Shown here in pieces: positions 42,340-50,411 of a stretch of DNA of 64,000 nt (position 1 is the stretch's first letter; every line of letters begins with the position of its first letter). This DNA is from DATJGR01 sp963812255 (GTDB taxonomy: Bacteria > Pseudomonadota > Gammaproteobacteria > Pseudomonadales > Azotimanducaceae): assembly GCA_963812255.1 (NCBI GenBank), contig CAWEUM010000005.1:372001-436000 (forward strand). Reading direction: 5' to 3'. The notes beneath the pieces were generated by a model. The model had not been told where the DNA came from and did no database searches. It saw only the letters and a program-made list of their open reading frames with translations. The position numbers and the translations under genes are program-made.

Positions 42340-43728
42340 TTAGTGGGTGCCGAACAGGATCTGATACGGCGCGCCGCCGCCCGCAGCATCCACGGCGTAG
42401 ATCGAATAGATTCCACCGGCTTCGATCACCAGCGGATCGGGACCGGCGATCGGCGTGGTGGTCGCCGTCGGGGTAACCGCTACGTCGTAGCTGCCGGGCG
42501 CTTCGATGCCGCCGGCGAATGCCAGCAGCGGTTGGTTGACGACCGCCGCGACGGTCGTGGCAAGCGTCTGCCCGGCGGCGATCACGTACGTATCGAGCGG
42601 ACCGGCGGTCGGTGCCGCATTGATGATCTCGAGTTGGCCGCGTTCACTGACCGGCCGGGTGGTGTCCAAGGTGGTGCGCGTCGCAATGCCGCCACTGCGT
42701 ACCGCAATCAGAGTGCGCGTCTCACCGGCGCCGAGTGTCACGGTACCGCTGGCCAGCACCGTTGCCGGGTCGCCAGCCACCGTCATCGCATAGTCCAGAT
42801 CACCCGCTGCGAAGTCCTGCAACGCCGCAACGGTGGCGAATGCGACACCTGCGAACGGCGGCGTGCCGGCAATTCCGCCGATATAGACATCGACAGACGG
42901 CACGTCGGCAATCATGTTGGCGACGCGAAACGCCCCGGGCAGCACTTCATTGGGAAACAGCGACGCTTTCTGGCCGTTCAATTGAACGACTCGAAATCCA
43001 GATCCACCGGGACCGAAGTAATCGACGACCGCGAACATCAACCGTGTCATGTCGGCGATCGGAAACGCGCCGGAGTCGTACAGTACGGCGGTACTGCCCG
43101 CCGCGGTCACGCGCAGGCGGTAGTTGCTGCCGGACGGAACGGTCGCCAGTTCCGACGATTCGTCGAACGCAACGGTCGTCAGCTTGGTCGATGCGGCGAG
43201 ATCCGCGGCGGCGTCGGTCAGGTACACATCGAGGCTGGACTGGCTCGCAACACTCTGCATCACCTGCACTTCGGCACTGCCCGCCGCAATCATCGGCTTC
43301 AGATTGTCGATCACATGCGTATGCCGATCATTCAGCGTGCCGACGATGAATACCGTCGCCTGCTCATCGACCCCCAACTCGATCTGCTCCTTGTTGATCA
43401 ACGCAACCGCGCTGCCGCTGGTATCGAGATATTGCACGTTGATCGCATACTTGCCCGACGTGAGCTGCTGTAGCGGCGTGGCCTGGGCGAACGATACGCG
43501 GGTCAAGTTCGCGCCATCCAGACCGGCGAGCAACGTCGGACTATCCGGCAGCGTGTTGACCAGACGCAGAAACGCAGTCGTGATCGGCCGGTTGGTCGCA
43601 CTGTTGTTGTTGTAATTGCTGCTGCCACCGCAGCCCGCCAGCACGCCACTCGCCAACACAACGAGCAGAGCGCGTAATACGCCAGCGCGATTCCGCACGA
43701 CGCGACTCAGCACAGCGCCAATTGCCAC
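42340..43728 (-). CDS. DUF4397-domain lipoprotein (tandem paralogue)
   Basis: A 462-residue paralogue of the following gene. Lipobox VLAGC33 comes after RVVRNRAGVLRALLVVLASG; repeats begin FLRLVNTLPDSPTLLAGLDG and FRVANMIADVPSVDVYIGG, ending GSYDVAVTPTATTTPIAGPDPLVIEAGGIYSIYAVDAAGG. The same architecture and closing phrases occur in the neighbour (GGVYSAVLLDAPGG), so this is a tandem duplication that has diverged. GTG at 43728 is preferred to a TTG at 43758 because a TATACT box covers the latter. Acts at the outer or inner membrane surface. Confidence 0.85.
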   Translation of the reverse strand: MAIGAVLSRVVRNRAGVLRALLVVLASGVLAGCGGSSNYNNNSATNRPITTAFLRLVNTLPDSPTLLAGLDGANLTRVSFAQATPLQQLTSGKYAINVQYLDTSGSAVALINKEQIELGVDEQATVFIVGTLNDRHTHVIDNLKPMIAAGSAEVQVMQSVASQSSLDVYLTDAAADLAASTKLTTVAFDESSELATVPSGSNYRLRVTAAGSTAVLYDSGAFPIADMTRLMFAVVDYFGPGGSGFRVVQLNGQKASLFPNEVLPGAFRVANMIADVPSVDVYIGGIAGTPPFAGVAFATVAALQDFAAGDLDYAMTVAGDPATVLASGTVTLGAGETRTLIAVRSGGIATRTTLDTTRPVSERGQLEIINAAPTAGPLDTYVIAAGQTLATTVAAVVNQPLLAFAGGIEAPGSYDVAVTPTATTTPIAGPDPLVIEAGGIYSIYAVDAAGGGAPYQILFGTH

Positions 43729-43757
43729 AACGCAAGGACCCTTCCGGAAAGCGCGCA

Positions 43758-43788
43758 AGTATACATTTCGTCACCGCGAGCGATACAA
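43758..43788 (-). promoter_or_regulatory. Candidate sigma-70 promoter for the DUF4397 pair
   Basis: TTGTAT (43783-43788) and TATACT (43758-43763) on the minus strand, 19 bases apart. Transcription would start near 43751, leaving a short leader with GGAAGG before GTG 43728. Spacing is longer than the ideal 17, so confidence is limited. Confidence 0.4.
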
Positions 43789-43872
43789 CCACACCACCGC
43801 AGCGGCCAGGCGTGAATAGCATGACGAATAGAAGTAGCATCGACCTCTATCAAGCAAACGTGGACCATCACC

Positions 43873-45120
43873 ATGGCCAGCCGCGCTCCGACCGACGAAA
43901 TAGACACCGCCAACGCCTGGCGCCTGAACAGTCCGGGCGCCTCTGGCTGGACGCGCACCGCGCGCGCCGACGACCCCAACAAATACTTCATCGTCTCGGC
44001 CGACTGTCATGTGCAGGAACCGAACGACCTGTGGGTCACGCGGATGCCGAAGCACTATCACGACCGATTGCCCGGCGTCAGCGTCGATCCGAAGGGCGGC
44101 AAATTCCAGAAGACCGAAGGATTTCGGCCGATTCGCATCCGCGACGTGCCGTTCGAAGGCGAAGACAAGCTGCGCAATCAGTCCGGCAAGACGCCGGAAG
44201 AGCGTCTCGCCGACCTCGCGGCCGACGGCGTCGACTGCGAAGTGCTGTTTCCCAACAAAGGGCTCGCCATGTGGGCGACGCCCGACGCCCAGTTCAGCCA
44301 AGCGATGTGTCACGCATACAACGAATGGGCATGGGACGTGTTCGGGCCGTACAACGATCGGCTCGCGCCGATGGCGTGTATTGCCTCGGGTGACATCGAC
44401 GGCGCCATCGCCGAAGTGCAGCGCACCGCAAAGCTCGGCTTCAAAGGGTTGTCATTGCCGTGCAAGCCGGTCTGGGGCGCGCCGAATCACGAAGATCTGA
44501 ACTACAACCTGCCCGAATTCGATCCGCTGTGGGCCGCCATTGCCGATGCGGATCTGCCGATCACGTTCCACGTGTCGACCGGCCGCGATCCACGCACCGC
44601 ACGCGGCAACGGCGGCGCCGTCATCAACTACGCGGTGCATTCGCTGGCGCCGACGATGGAACCGATCGTCAACCTGTGCGCGTCGGGCGTGCCGGAGCGG
44701 TTTCCAACGTTGCGTTTCGGCAGCATCGAGGCGGGCATCGGCTGGGTGCCGTGGGCATTGACGGCGATGGACGAGGCGTACCGCAAGCACCACATGTGGG
44801 TACGGCCGAAACTGAAAGCGCTTCCCAGCGACTACTTCAAGGCGCGCGGCTTCGCGAGCTTCGGCGAAGACGCACCGGGCCTCGATCTCGCCCGCGCACA
44901 CGGGCTCGTCGACAACTTCATGTGGGCGAACGACTACCCACATCACGAAGGCACCTGGCCACACTCGGCCCAGGCGATCGAGCGCACGATGGGCGGGCTC
45001 GACGATGGCGAGCGCGCCCGGATCCTCGGCTTGAACGCCGCGCGCGTGTTCAAATTCGATGTACCGCAACGCTATCTGAAGTTCGACGACACCGCCGCAC
45101 TCGCCGCCAGCCGCGGATGA
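43873..45120 (+). CDS. Amidohydrolase-family metal-dependent hydrolase (ACMSD-like)
   Basis: A 415-residue TIM-barrel hydrolase. YFIVSADCHVQEPNDLW is the N-terminal block with D44-C-H46 in place of the usual H-x-H, as in the D-x-H-x-x-E-P subgroup; LPITFHVSTGRDP holds a metal His and MWANDYPHHEGTWPHS the catalytic Asp. Related enzymes decarboxylate or hydrolyse intermediates of ring and side-chain breakdown. The stop overlaps the thiolase-like start as ATGA, beginning a tightly linked four-gene set. Confidence 0.9.
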   Translation: MASRAPTDEIDTANAWRLNSPGASGWTRTARADDPNKYFIVSADCHVQEPNDLWVTRMPKHYHDRLPGVSVDPKGGKFQKTEGFRPIRIRDVPFEGEDKLRNQSGKTPEERLADLAADGVDCEVLFPNKGLAMWATPDAQFSQAMCHAYNEWAWDVFGPYNDRLAPMACIASGDIDGAIAEVQRTAKLGFKGLSLPCKPVWGAPNHEDLNYNLPEFDPLWAAIADADLPITFHVSTGRDPRTARGNGGAVINYAVHSLAPTMEPIVNLCASGVPERFPTLRFGSIEAGIGWVPWALTAMDEAYRKHHMWVRPKLKALPSDYFKARGFASFGEDAPGLDLARAHGLVDNFMWANDYPHHEGTWPHSAQAIERTMGGLDDGERARILGLNAARVFKFDVPQRYLKFDDTAALAASRG

Positions 45121-46304
45121 GCGACCCGCAACGCACGCTGCGCGGCCGGGCAGCAGTCGTTGGTGTTGGCGAAACACCGTACTACAAACGCGGTCAATCG
45201 CCGGACCCCGAATTCAAACTGGCACTACAGGCGATCATCGCCGCGTGCGCCAGCGCAGGCATCTCACCAAAGGACATCGACGGCTTCGCGTCGTTCTCCA
45301 ACGATCGTAGCGATGCATCACGGCTTGCGGCGGCGCTCGGCATTCACGACCTGCGCTTCGCGAACATGCAATGGGGCGGCGGCGGCGGCGGGGGCTCCGG
45401 CGCAGTGGGAAACGCGGCCGCTGCGATTGCAACCGGCATGGCCGAATGTGTGGTCGTGTTCCGCGCGCTCGCGCAGGGCCAGTTCGGCCGCTTCGGCCAG
45501 GGCATGCGTGGCCAACGCATTTCGGGCGAATTTGCGCACACGATTCCGTACGGCTTGATGTCGCCGGCGCAGATGTTCGCGATGAAAGTGCAGCGTTTCA
45601 TGCACGATCACGGTGTCGAACAGTCGGCGTTGCGCGCGATTTCATTGGCGAGCTACGCACACGCGCAAGCGAATCCACGCGCGGTGATGTACGGCAGGCC
45701 GCTCGACGAGGCTGCGTACGATACGTCGCGTTGGATCGTCGAGCCGTTTCATCTTTATGACTGTTGTCTGGAGAACGACGGCGCAGCGGCGATGGTACTC
45801 GTATCCGCCGAGCGCGCCAAAGACTTCGATCACCCCCCTTGCTATCTGTTATCGGCAGTCGCGGGCAGCCACTACCGCGCGGCGGCGCCGGTGCATAACA
45901 CGCCGGATTACGCGACATCGACATTCAAGACGCTGGCGCCGAGGCTGTTCGACATGGCGCGCGTAACGGCTAACGACGTCGACGTGCTGCAGAGCTACGA
46001 AAACTTCACCGGCGGCGTGCTGATGAGCATCGTCGAACACGGCTTCTGCTCACCCGATGTCGTGAACGAATTCTTTCAACCCGAGAACCTGCTCGCGCCC
46101 AGCGGCAAGTTGCCACTGAATACCAGCGGCGGCAATCTCGCAGAATGCTACATGCACGGTCTCGGTCTCAACATCGAAGCCGTCCGACAGATCTGGGGCG
46201 AGTCGACGAGTCAGGTCGGCGGTGCCGATGTATCGATGGTGATCTCCGGCCCGATGGTGACGCCGGTCAGCGCGTGCATCTTCGGCAGCGAGGCGACATT
46301 GTGA
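45117..46304 (+). CDS. Thiolase-fold protein without catalytic Cys (Ltp2/SCP-x aldolase-like)
   Basis: A 395-residue thiolase-superfamily member: RAAVVGVGETPYYKRG, ISPKDIDGFASFSNDR, LVSAERAKD and a C-terminal NTSGGNLAECYMHGLGL. Where thiolases have the nucleophilic Cys, the chain reads MQWGGGGGGGSGAVGNAAAAI, and the GHP motif is replaced by ECYMHG. That is the pattern of Ltp2-type proteins which, with a DUF35 partner, catalyse retro-aldol cleavage of steroid side-chain hydroxyacyl-CoA. The DUF35 protein is encoded next with a GTGA overlap, supporting a complex. Substrate unproven. Confidence 0.87.
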   Translation: MSDPQRTLRGRAAVVGVGETPYYKRGQSPDPEFKLALQAIIAACASAGISPKDIDGFASFSNDRSDASRLAAALGIHDLRFANMQWGGGGGGGSGAVGNAAAAIATGMAECVVVFRALAQGQFGRFGQGMRGQRISGEFAHTIPYGLMSPAQMFAMKVQRFMHDHGVEQSALRAISLASYAHAQANPRAVMYGRPLDEAAYDTSRWIVEPFHLYDCCLENDGAAAMVLVSAERAKDFDHPPCYLLSAVAGSHYRAAAPVHNTPDYATSTFKTLAPRLFDMARVTANDVDVLQSYENFTGGVLMSIVEHGFCSPDVVNEFFQPENLLAPSGKLPLNTSGGNLAECYMHGLGLNIEAVRQIWGESTSQVGGADVSMVISGPMVTPVSACIFGSEATL

Positions 46305-46753
46305 GCGGCGCGTATCTGCATTCCGGTCTGGCTGGCCCGGTGGCATCGCCCGACGGACTCGATGCGCCGTTCTGGCACGGCCTCCGCGAAGAACGGTTGC
46401 TGCTGCAACGCTGCAATGCGTGCCAACGATTTCAGTGGGGGCCGGAGTGGATCTGCCATCGCTGTTTGAGTTTCGATCTAGATTATCGACAGACCGATCC
46501 GCTCGGCATCATCTACAGCTACGAGCGGGTGTGGCATCCGGTGCACCCTGCACTGAAGGATCAGGGACCGTATCTGGTGGTGCTGGTTGAACTGCCTGGC
46601 GCCGACGGCGTTCGTCTGGTCGGCAATTTACTCGGCGATCCACGCGCGCCGATCGCCATCGGCAGCCGCGTCAAAGGCGTATTCGAACACCACAACGACA
46701 CCGACCCGGTGTTCACGCTACTGCAATGGGAGAGTTCGGTTGACCCTGAATAG
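46301..46753 (+). CDS. DUF35 OB-fold/zinc-ribbon acyl-CoA-associated protein
   Basis: A 150-residue protein with a rubredoxin-like zinc ribbon C-x2-C...C-x2-C (LQRCNACQRFQWGPEWICHRC, about 38-58) and an OB-fold domain with GIIYSYERVWHPVHPALKDQGPYLVVLVEL. DUF35 proteins are obligate partners of thiolase-like aldolases and hydratases in steroid catabolism (for example Ltp2 with ChsH2). Start GTG at 46301 overlaps the thiolase-like stop (GTGA). The end overlaps the reductase start by 14 bases, all in one operon. Confidence 0.9.
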   Translation: MSGAYLHSGLAGPVASPDGLDAPFWHGLREERLLLQRCNACQRFQWGPEWICHRCLSFDLDYRQTDPLGIIYSYERVWHPVHPALKDQGPYLVVLVELPGADGVRLVGNLLGDPRAPIAIGSRVKGVFEHHNDTDPVFTLLQWESSVDPE

Positions 46754-47816
46754 GCAGATCGTGCTGGAACGAAAGCCGAACGGAAAGCTGACGGCGGATT
46801 GCTTTCGCAGCCGATCGAGCCCGGTCCACGAACCCGGACCCGGCGAGGTGCTGTGTCGGACGTTGTTGTTGTCGCTCGACCCGGCCAATCGCGCGTGGAT
46901 GCAGGGTCCCACCTATCGCGGCGAGGTGCATGCCGGCACCGTGATGCCCGGCTTCACGTTGGCCGAAGTGATCACGTCGAACGACATCCGATTCAAGGGC
47001 GGCGACATCGTCGAGGGCGACGGTGGCTGGCAGGAGTATTTCGTCGAACACGCCGACCGGGTGAGCAAGCGCCCGCGCCGCAAGCCGTTGTCGCATTTGA
47101 TGAGCGTGCTCGGCATCACCGGCAAAACCGCCTACTGCGGCCTACTCGACATCGGCAAGCCGCAGCCGGGTGAAACCGTTGTCGTCTCTGCCGCCGCTGG
47201 CGCGACCGGGTCGATCGCGGCACAGATCGCGAAAATACAAGGCGCCCGCGTGGTCGGCATTGCCGGTGGCGCGGCAAAGTGCCGCTGGCTTGTCGATGAT
47301 CTGGGGTTGGACGGCGCGGTCGACTATCGCGACGACAACGTTTACGCGGCATTAAAATCGAAATGCCCTGACGGCGTCGACGTCTATTTCGACAACACCG
47401 GCGGACCAATTCTGGAGGCCGTTCTGCCACGCATGAATTTCGGCGGGCGTATCGTCTGCTGCGGCGTGGTGTCCCAGTACGATACCGCCAGCCCGGCATC
47501 GGGCCCGCGCGGCGTACCGGGATTGTTGGTGACCAAGCGGCTGAAAATGCAGGGCTTCATCGTAACGGATTACGAAAAGCTGATGCGCAAGGCCGAGCGT
47601 GATCTTGCGAAATGGACGCGCGAAGGCCAACTCATCGTGGCCGAAGACATCATCGATGGACTGGAGAACGCCCCGAAAGGATTGGTGGGACTGTTGGCGG
47701 GTGAGAACCGCGGAAAACGAATGATCCGCGTTGCCGAAGCGGGTGTGCGCGCAAACCGATCACGCGGCGTGCGAGGCCTCCGCAGCGTCAAGTCGAAGCA
47801 GCACGATCTGGCGTAA
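46740..47816 (+). CDS. NADP-dependent oxidoreductase, CurA/LTB4 12-dehydrogenase-like
   Basis: A 358-residue zinc-free medium-chain reductase. Opening NRQIVLERKPNGKLT, then LSLDPANRAWM, GITGKTAYCGLLDIGKPQPGETVVVSAAAGATGS, the NADP fold AKIQGARVVGIAGGAAKC and YFDNTGGPILEAVL. Such enzymes reduce the double bond of enones or enoyl compounds. The start is a TTG at 46740 with GGGAGAG upstream; the frame is open before it without coding character. Last gene of the four-gene set; its role may be reducing an unsaturated side-chain product. Confidence 0.9.
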   Translation: MTLNRQIVLERKPNGKLTADCFRSRSSPVHEPGPGEVLCRTLLLSLDPANRAWMQGPTYRGEVHAGTVMPGFTLAEVITSNDIRFKGGDIVEGDGGWQEYFVEHADRVSKRPRRKPLSHLMSVLGITGKTAYCGLLDIGKPQPGETVVVSAAAGATGSIAAQIAKIQGARVVGIAGGAAKCRWLVDDLGLDGAVDYRDDNVYAALKSKCPDGVDVYFDNTGGPILEAVLPRMNFGGRIVCCGVVSQYDTASPASGPRGVPGLLVTKRLKMQGFIVTDYEKLMRKAERDLAKWTREGQLIVAEDIIDGLENAPKGLVGLLAGENRGKRMIRVAEAGVRANRSRGVRGLRSVKSKQHDLA

Positions 47817-47834
47817 ACGACTGAACCCGAGAAC

Positions 47835-47865
47835 AAATTAAAAGGGCCGGCGCTAAGGCCGGCCC
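47835..47865 (-). terminator. Strong intrinsic terminator of the mini-transcript
   Basis: Eight-base perfect GC stem GGGCCGGC (47844-47851) and GCCGGCCC (47858-47865) with a six-base loop. On the minus strand it is followed by TTTTAATTT (47843 to 47835), a good U-tract; the plus side after the hairpin has no U run, so it serves minus-strand transcription. It ends the short unit starting near 47952. Confidence 0.82.
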
Positions 47866-47870
47866 CCGTC

Positions 47871-47884
47871 AGCCCACAAGGGCT
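47871..47884 (-). other. Small hairpin after the 11-codon ORF
   Basis: AGCCC (47871-47875) and GGGCT (47880-47884) pair around a four-base loop ACAA. It lies between the stop of the tiny ORF (47888) and the terminator stem, so the 3' half of the transcript is two adjacent hairpins. Confidence 0.65.
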
Positions 47885-47887
47885 CGT

Positions 47888-47923
47888 TTATCGATTGCCC
47901 TCGCGAGCGAAACGGATAGACAT
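47888..47923 (-). CDS. 11-codon ORF of a free-standing mini-transcription unit
   Basis: Translates MSIRFAREGNR and stops with TAA. It lies between a good promoter (47959-47987) and an intrinsic terminator (47835-47865), and its ribosome-binding site is the full complement of the 16S rRNA 3' end. Nothing of known function matches the peptide. No gene follows on the minus strand within the transcript, so it is not an obvious leader or attenuator for a downstream gene. It may encode a real micropeptide, or the ORF may control the RNA's stability. Confidence 0.55.
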   Translation of the reverse strand: MSIRFAREGNR

Positions 47924-47937
47924 GGATCACCTCCTTT
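47924..47937 (-). promoter_or_regulatory. Extended Shine-Dalgarno fully complementary to 16S rRNA 3' end
   Basis: AAAGGAGGTGATCC on the minus strand, immediately before the ATG at 47923 with six bases between GGAGG and ATG. Fourteen consecutive bases match the anti-SD end of 16S rRNA, far beyond the 4-6 base SDs of other genes in this window. Confidence 0.85.
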
Positions 47938-47958
47938 GATTTCCGCTGAGATGGGCGG

Positions 47959-47987
47959 ACTATAGGGATGTGCAACGCGATCGGCAA
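47959..47987 (-). promoter_or_regulatory. Sigma-70 promoter of the mini-transcription unit
   Basis: TTGCCG (47982-47987) and TATAGT (47959-47964) with an ideal 17-base spacer. The start of transcription should fall near 47952, giving a leader of about 28 bases before the ATG and a transcript of about 118 bases to the terminator. Confidence 0.65.
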
Positions 47988-48036
47988 GCCATCCAATCGC
48001 GGGATTTGCGGTTACCTACCGCGACGAACCGGTTTC

Positions 48037-49155
48037 CTACACGCGGCCATCGCGAGCGGGATTCGCCGCAAGGTGATCGAACCGGTCCGGCGTTCGCTGG
48101 TCATGGTACGCGGAAACGACCGGGGCCAGCTCGCTCGGCGCTGCCCCATGCAAAATGACGCCGTCGCAGCCGAGATCGAACTGGCCCTGAATGGCCGTCA
48201 CGCACTGCTGCGGCGAGCCGATCGCCGCCGGTGCGAGCCACGTATCGGGAATCAGCTCGGCGATCCGTTCGAGTTGTTCGGTGGTTGCCCGCTGGTCGAT
48301 CGCACCCTGGAACTTAGCAACCAGCTCGTTCTCGCGAAAGCGCTTCAACACCGCCGGATCCCACGCATTCGTGCGCACCATCAAGTCGCCATACGCCTGC
48401 AGATAGGTCGCCATGCGGCCAACGGTTTTCTTCAGGCGCACTGGATACGGCAAATGGTCGCCGATCGTCGCGAAGCACGACCACACGCGCACCGAGGCTG
48501 GATCGCGCCCCGCTTTCTCGGCCGCCTGCTTGACCGACCGCACGCACTGTGCAGTGGTTTCATCGGTGAAGAAAGTATGCAGCACCACGCCGTCGTAGGC
48601 GCGGCCGCCGAGCGCCAGCGATTGCGGGCCGAATGCCGTCAGCATCAGTGGGATGTTTTCATCAAAGGCCGGATCCAGGCGTAACAGCGGCCAACTTCCC
48701 GCCGGTCCTTTGTGCCCGACGATCGTCTCGCCATGCCATAACCGCCGCATCAATCCGGCAAAATCCTCGAGCTGCGCGGTGGTGATGTGCGGCAGCCCGA
48801 TCGCGTCGAACATTGCATCGATGCCGCGGCCGAGTCCGAGTGCAAAGCGCCCGCCGGTCAGAAAATGCATCGTCGTCGCATACGCCGCGGTCACCATCGG
48901 ATGACGCGTATTCTGATTCGTCGCGGCGGTCGCAATGCCGATATGCTCCGACACGGCACCAACCGCACCGGACAACGTCGCCGCTTCCTTGATGTTGAAT
49001 CGCTCGGATATGAAACACGCACCAATACCAAGCGCCTCGGCCTCGCGCACTTCATCGATCAGGTCGCGCGGCGATCGCGGCGCACCCGCGAGCGTGTAGA
49101 ACCCGAGTTCGTTCATCTGCGTCTCGGGAGGGTGGGTCATGGTCGAGGGTCTCAT
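48037..49155 (-). CDS. Luciferase-like (LLM) flavin monooxygenase, F420/FMN type
   Basis: A 372-residue bacterial-luciferase-like TIM barrel: LGFYTLAGAPRSPRDLIDEVREAEALGIGACFISERF, IGIATAATNQNTRHPMVTAAYATTMHFLTGGRFALGLGRGI, and LMLTAFGPQSLALGGRAYDGVVLHTFF. The GRFALGLGRG block is a flavin/F420-binding signature. Start could be ATG 49155, three bases after the kinase stop, or ATG 49140; no strong SD distinguishes them. Coupled to an ACAD11-like kinase; a role in lipid or terpenoid oxidation is plausible. Confidence 0.9.
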   Translation of the reverse strand: MRPSTMTHPPETQMNELGFYTLAGAPRSPRDLIDEVREAEALGIGACFISERFNIKEAATLSGAVGAVSEHIGIATAATNQNTRHPMVTAAYATTMHFLTGGRFALGLGRGIDAMFDAIGLPHITTAQLEDFAGLMRRLWHGETIVGHKGPAGSWPLLRLDPAFDENIPLMLTAFGPQSLALGGRAYDGVVLHTFFTDETTAQCVRSVKQAAEKAGRDPASVRVWSCFATIGDHLPYPVRLKKTVGRMATYLQAYGDLMVRTNAWDPAVLKRFRENELVAKFQGAIDQRATTEQLERIAELIPDTWLAPAAIGSPQQCVTAIQGQFDLGCDGVILHGAAPSELAPVVSAYHDQRTPDRFDHLAANPARDGRV

Positions 49156-49158
49156 CGA

Positions 49159-50214
49159 TCAAAAGTCGAGTCGCGACGCAGCGTCGAGCAGAATCGGGGC
49201 ACGATCGGCGATGTGCGCGAAGCGCGCATCCTGCGTTTGGCCGCGGGCGAAGCGAATATAGATCTGCTGAACCACGACCGCGGTTTTCCACAACGCAAAC
49301 GCTTCATACCAGTTGATGCCGCGCGTATCCAGTCCCGTCACCTGCGCATAGCGCCGCGTGATGTCCGCGCGCGTCGGAAACGCATCGGTCGCCCCGGCCG
49401 GTCGCGCAGCGCGGGGCGCGGGATCGGACGCGTCACTCCAGTAACCGCGCAGCGTGCCGAGATCGATCAGCGGATCGCCCAGGGTTGCCATGTCCCAATC
49501 GAAGATGGACGTCACGCGGTCCGGGTCTGCTGCATCGAATTGGCAGTTATCGAACTTCAAATCGTTGTGCAGGACGCTGATCCGCTGCGGAATCGGAAGC
49601 GCCGAGGCGAGACGCCGATGGACCTCATAGAACAACGGCACGTCTTTGTCCTTCGCCAGCTCCCAGCGCGCCGCCCAACCCTCGACCTGGCGTTTGGCGA
49701 AACCATCCGGGCGACCGAGATCGCCGAGGTCGGCTTGCTCCGGATCGACATTGTGCAACTGCGCCATCGCATCGATCAGTGCGAAACTCACCCGCTGCGC
49801 GAGCCCGGGATGGGCACGCATCGAATCCGGAAACTGATCGCGGATCACGACACCCGTGCGGCGTTCGACGACGATGAATTTGGCACCGATCACCGACTCA
49901 TCGGTACATAGATGGTACGAACGCGGCGCGCGATCGAATACCCGCCACAGCCGCGACAACACTTTGTGCTCGCGGGCCATGTCGTGCGCGCCCGGCGCCA
50001 CCGGACCGAGCGGCGGTCGCCTCAGCACGTATTGCCGCGCGCCGAACGAGACCAGATACGTCAGGTTCGCGCTGCCGCCGGGAAACTGCCGCACTTGCAT
50101 CGGACCACTCGCCCCTTCGACGCGCGTCGCCAGGTAGTTCGCGACGACCGGCCAGTCCATCTCCTCGTCGGGACGAACGGGCTCAGTTTCATCCATACGG
50201 TCGGCCAAACGCAC
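49159..50214 (-). CDS. Aminoglycoside-phosphotransferase-fold kinase, ACAD10/11-like
   Basis: A 351-residue APH-fold kinase. VRQFPGGSANLTYLVSFGARQYVLRRPPLGPVAPGAHDMAREH is the N-lobe of the ACAD10/11/LvaA-like family (R-R-P-P-L-G-x-x-x-P-x-A-H-x-M-x-R-E); the catalytic loop is LHNDLKFDN and the Mg site FDWDMATLGDPLIDLG. Those enzymes phosphorylate 4-hydroxyacyl-CoA. Start taken as GTG 50214, with AAGGGGG nine bases ahead; ATG 50196 is an alternative but lacks an SD. No acyl-CoA dehydrogenase is fused or adjacent here; an LLM oxidoreductase follows instead. Confidence 0.88.
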   Translation of the reverse strand: MRLADRMDETEPVRPDEEMDWPVVANYLATRVEGASGPMQVRQFPGGSANLTYLVSFGARQYVLRRPPLGPVAPGAHDMAREHKVLSRLWRVFDRAPRSYHLCTDESVIGAKFIVVERRTGVVIRDQFPDSMRAHPGLAQRVSFALIDAMAQLHNVDPEQADLGDLGRPDGFAKRQVEGWAARWELAKDKDVPLFYEVHRRLASALPIPQRISVLHNDLKFDNCQFDAADPDRVTSIFDWDMATLGDPLIDLGTLRGYWSDASDPAPRAARPAGATDAFPTRADITRRYAQVTGLDTRGINWYEAFALWKTAVVVQQIYIRFARGQTQDARFAHIADRAPILLDAASRLDF

Positions 50215-50411
50215 GCTGAACACCCCCCTTTTGAATTCGCAAACTTTAATCGTGCTCGATTGCGTAGTCTCGTGTGTTGTTGAACATGCCAGATGCGATC
50301 GCGGCTTCGTCGTCGTGATGGGGTCGGAGTGACTCTTCCAAACGGGTTGCCGCCGCTCCAGATCGAATGAAGCACTCTGACCCTGTGTTGGACGATGGAT
50401 ATGCCGACGCA

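Noticed and set aside
40882..43473. 863-codon open frame antisense to both DUF4397 genes
   Set aside because: Arg/His-rich translation with no domain; it spans two real lipoprotein genes and their junction, as expected of a shadow frame.
47844..47865. Terminator for the plus-strand CurA-type gene
   Set aside because: No U-tract follows on plus; the U-rich side is on minus, so it ends the mini-unit, though it may act weakly in both directions.
47924..47937. GGATCACCTCCTTT as the 3' end of a 16S rRNA gene
   Set aside because: Only these 14 bases match; the flanks differ from 16S. On the other strand it is an SD directly before an ATG.
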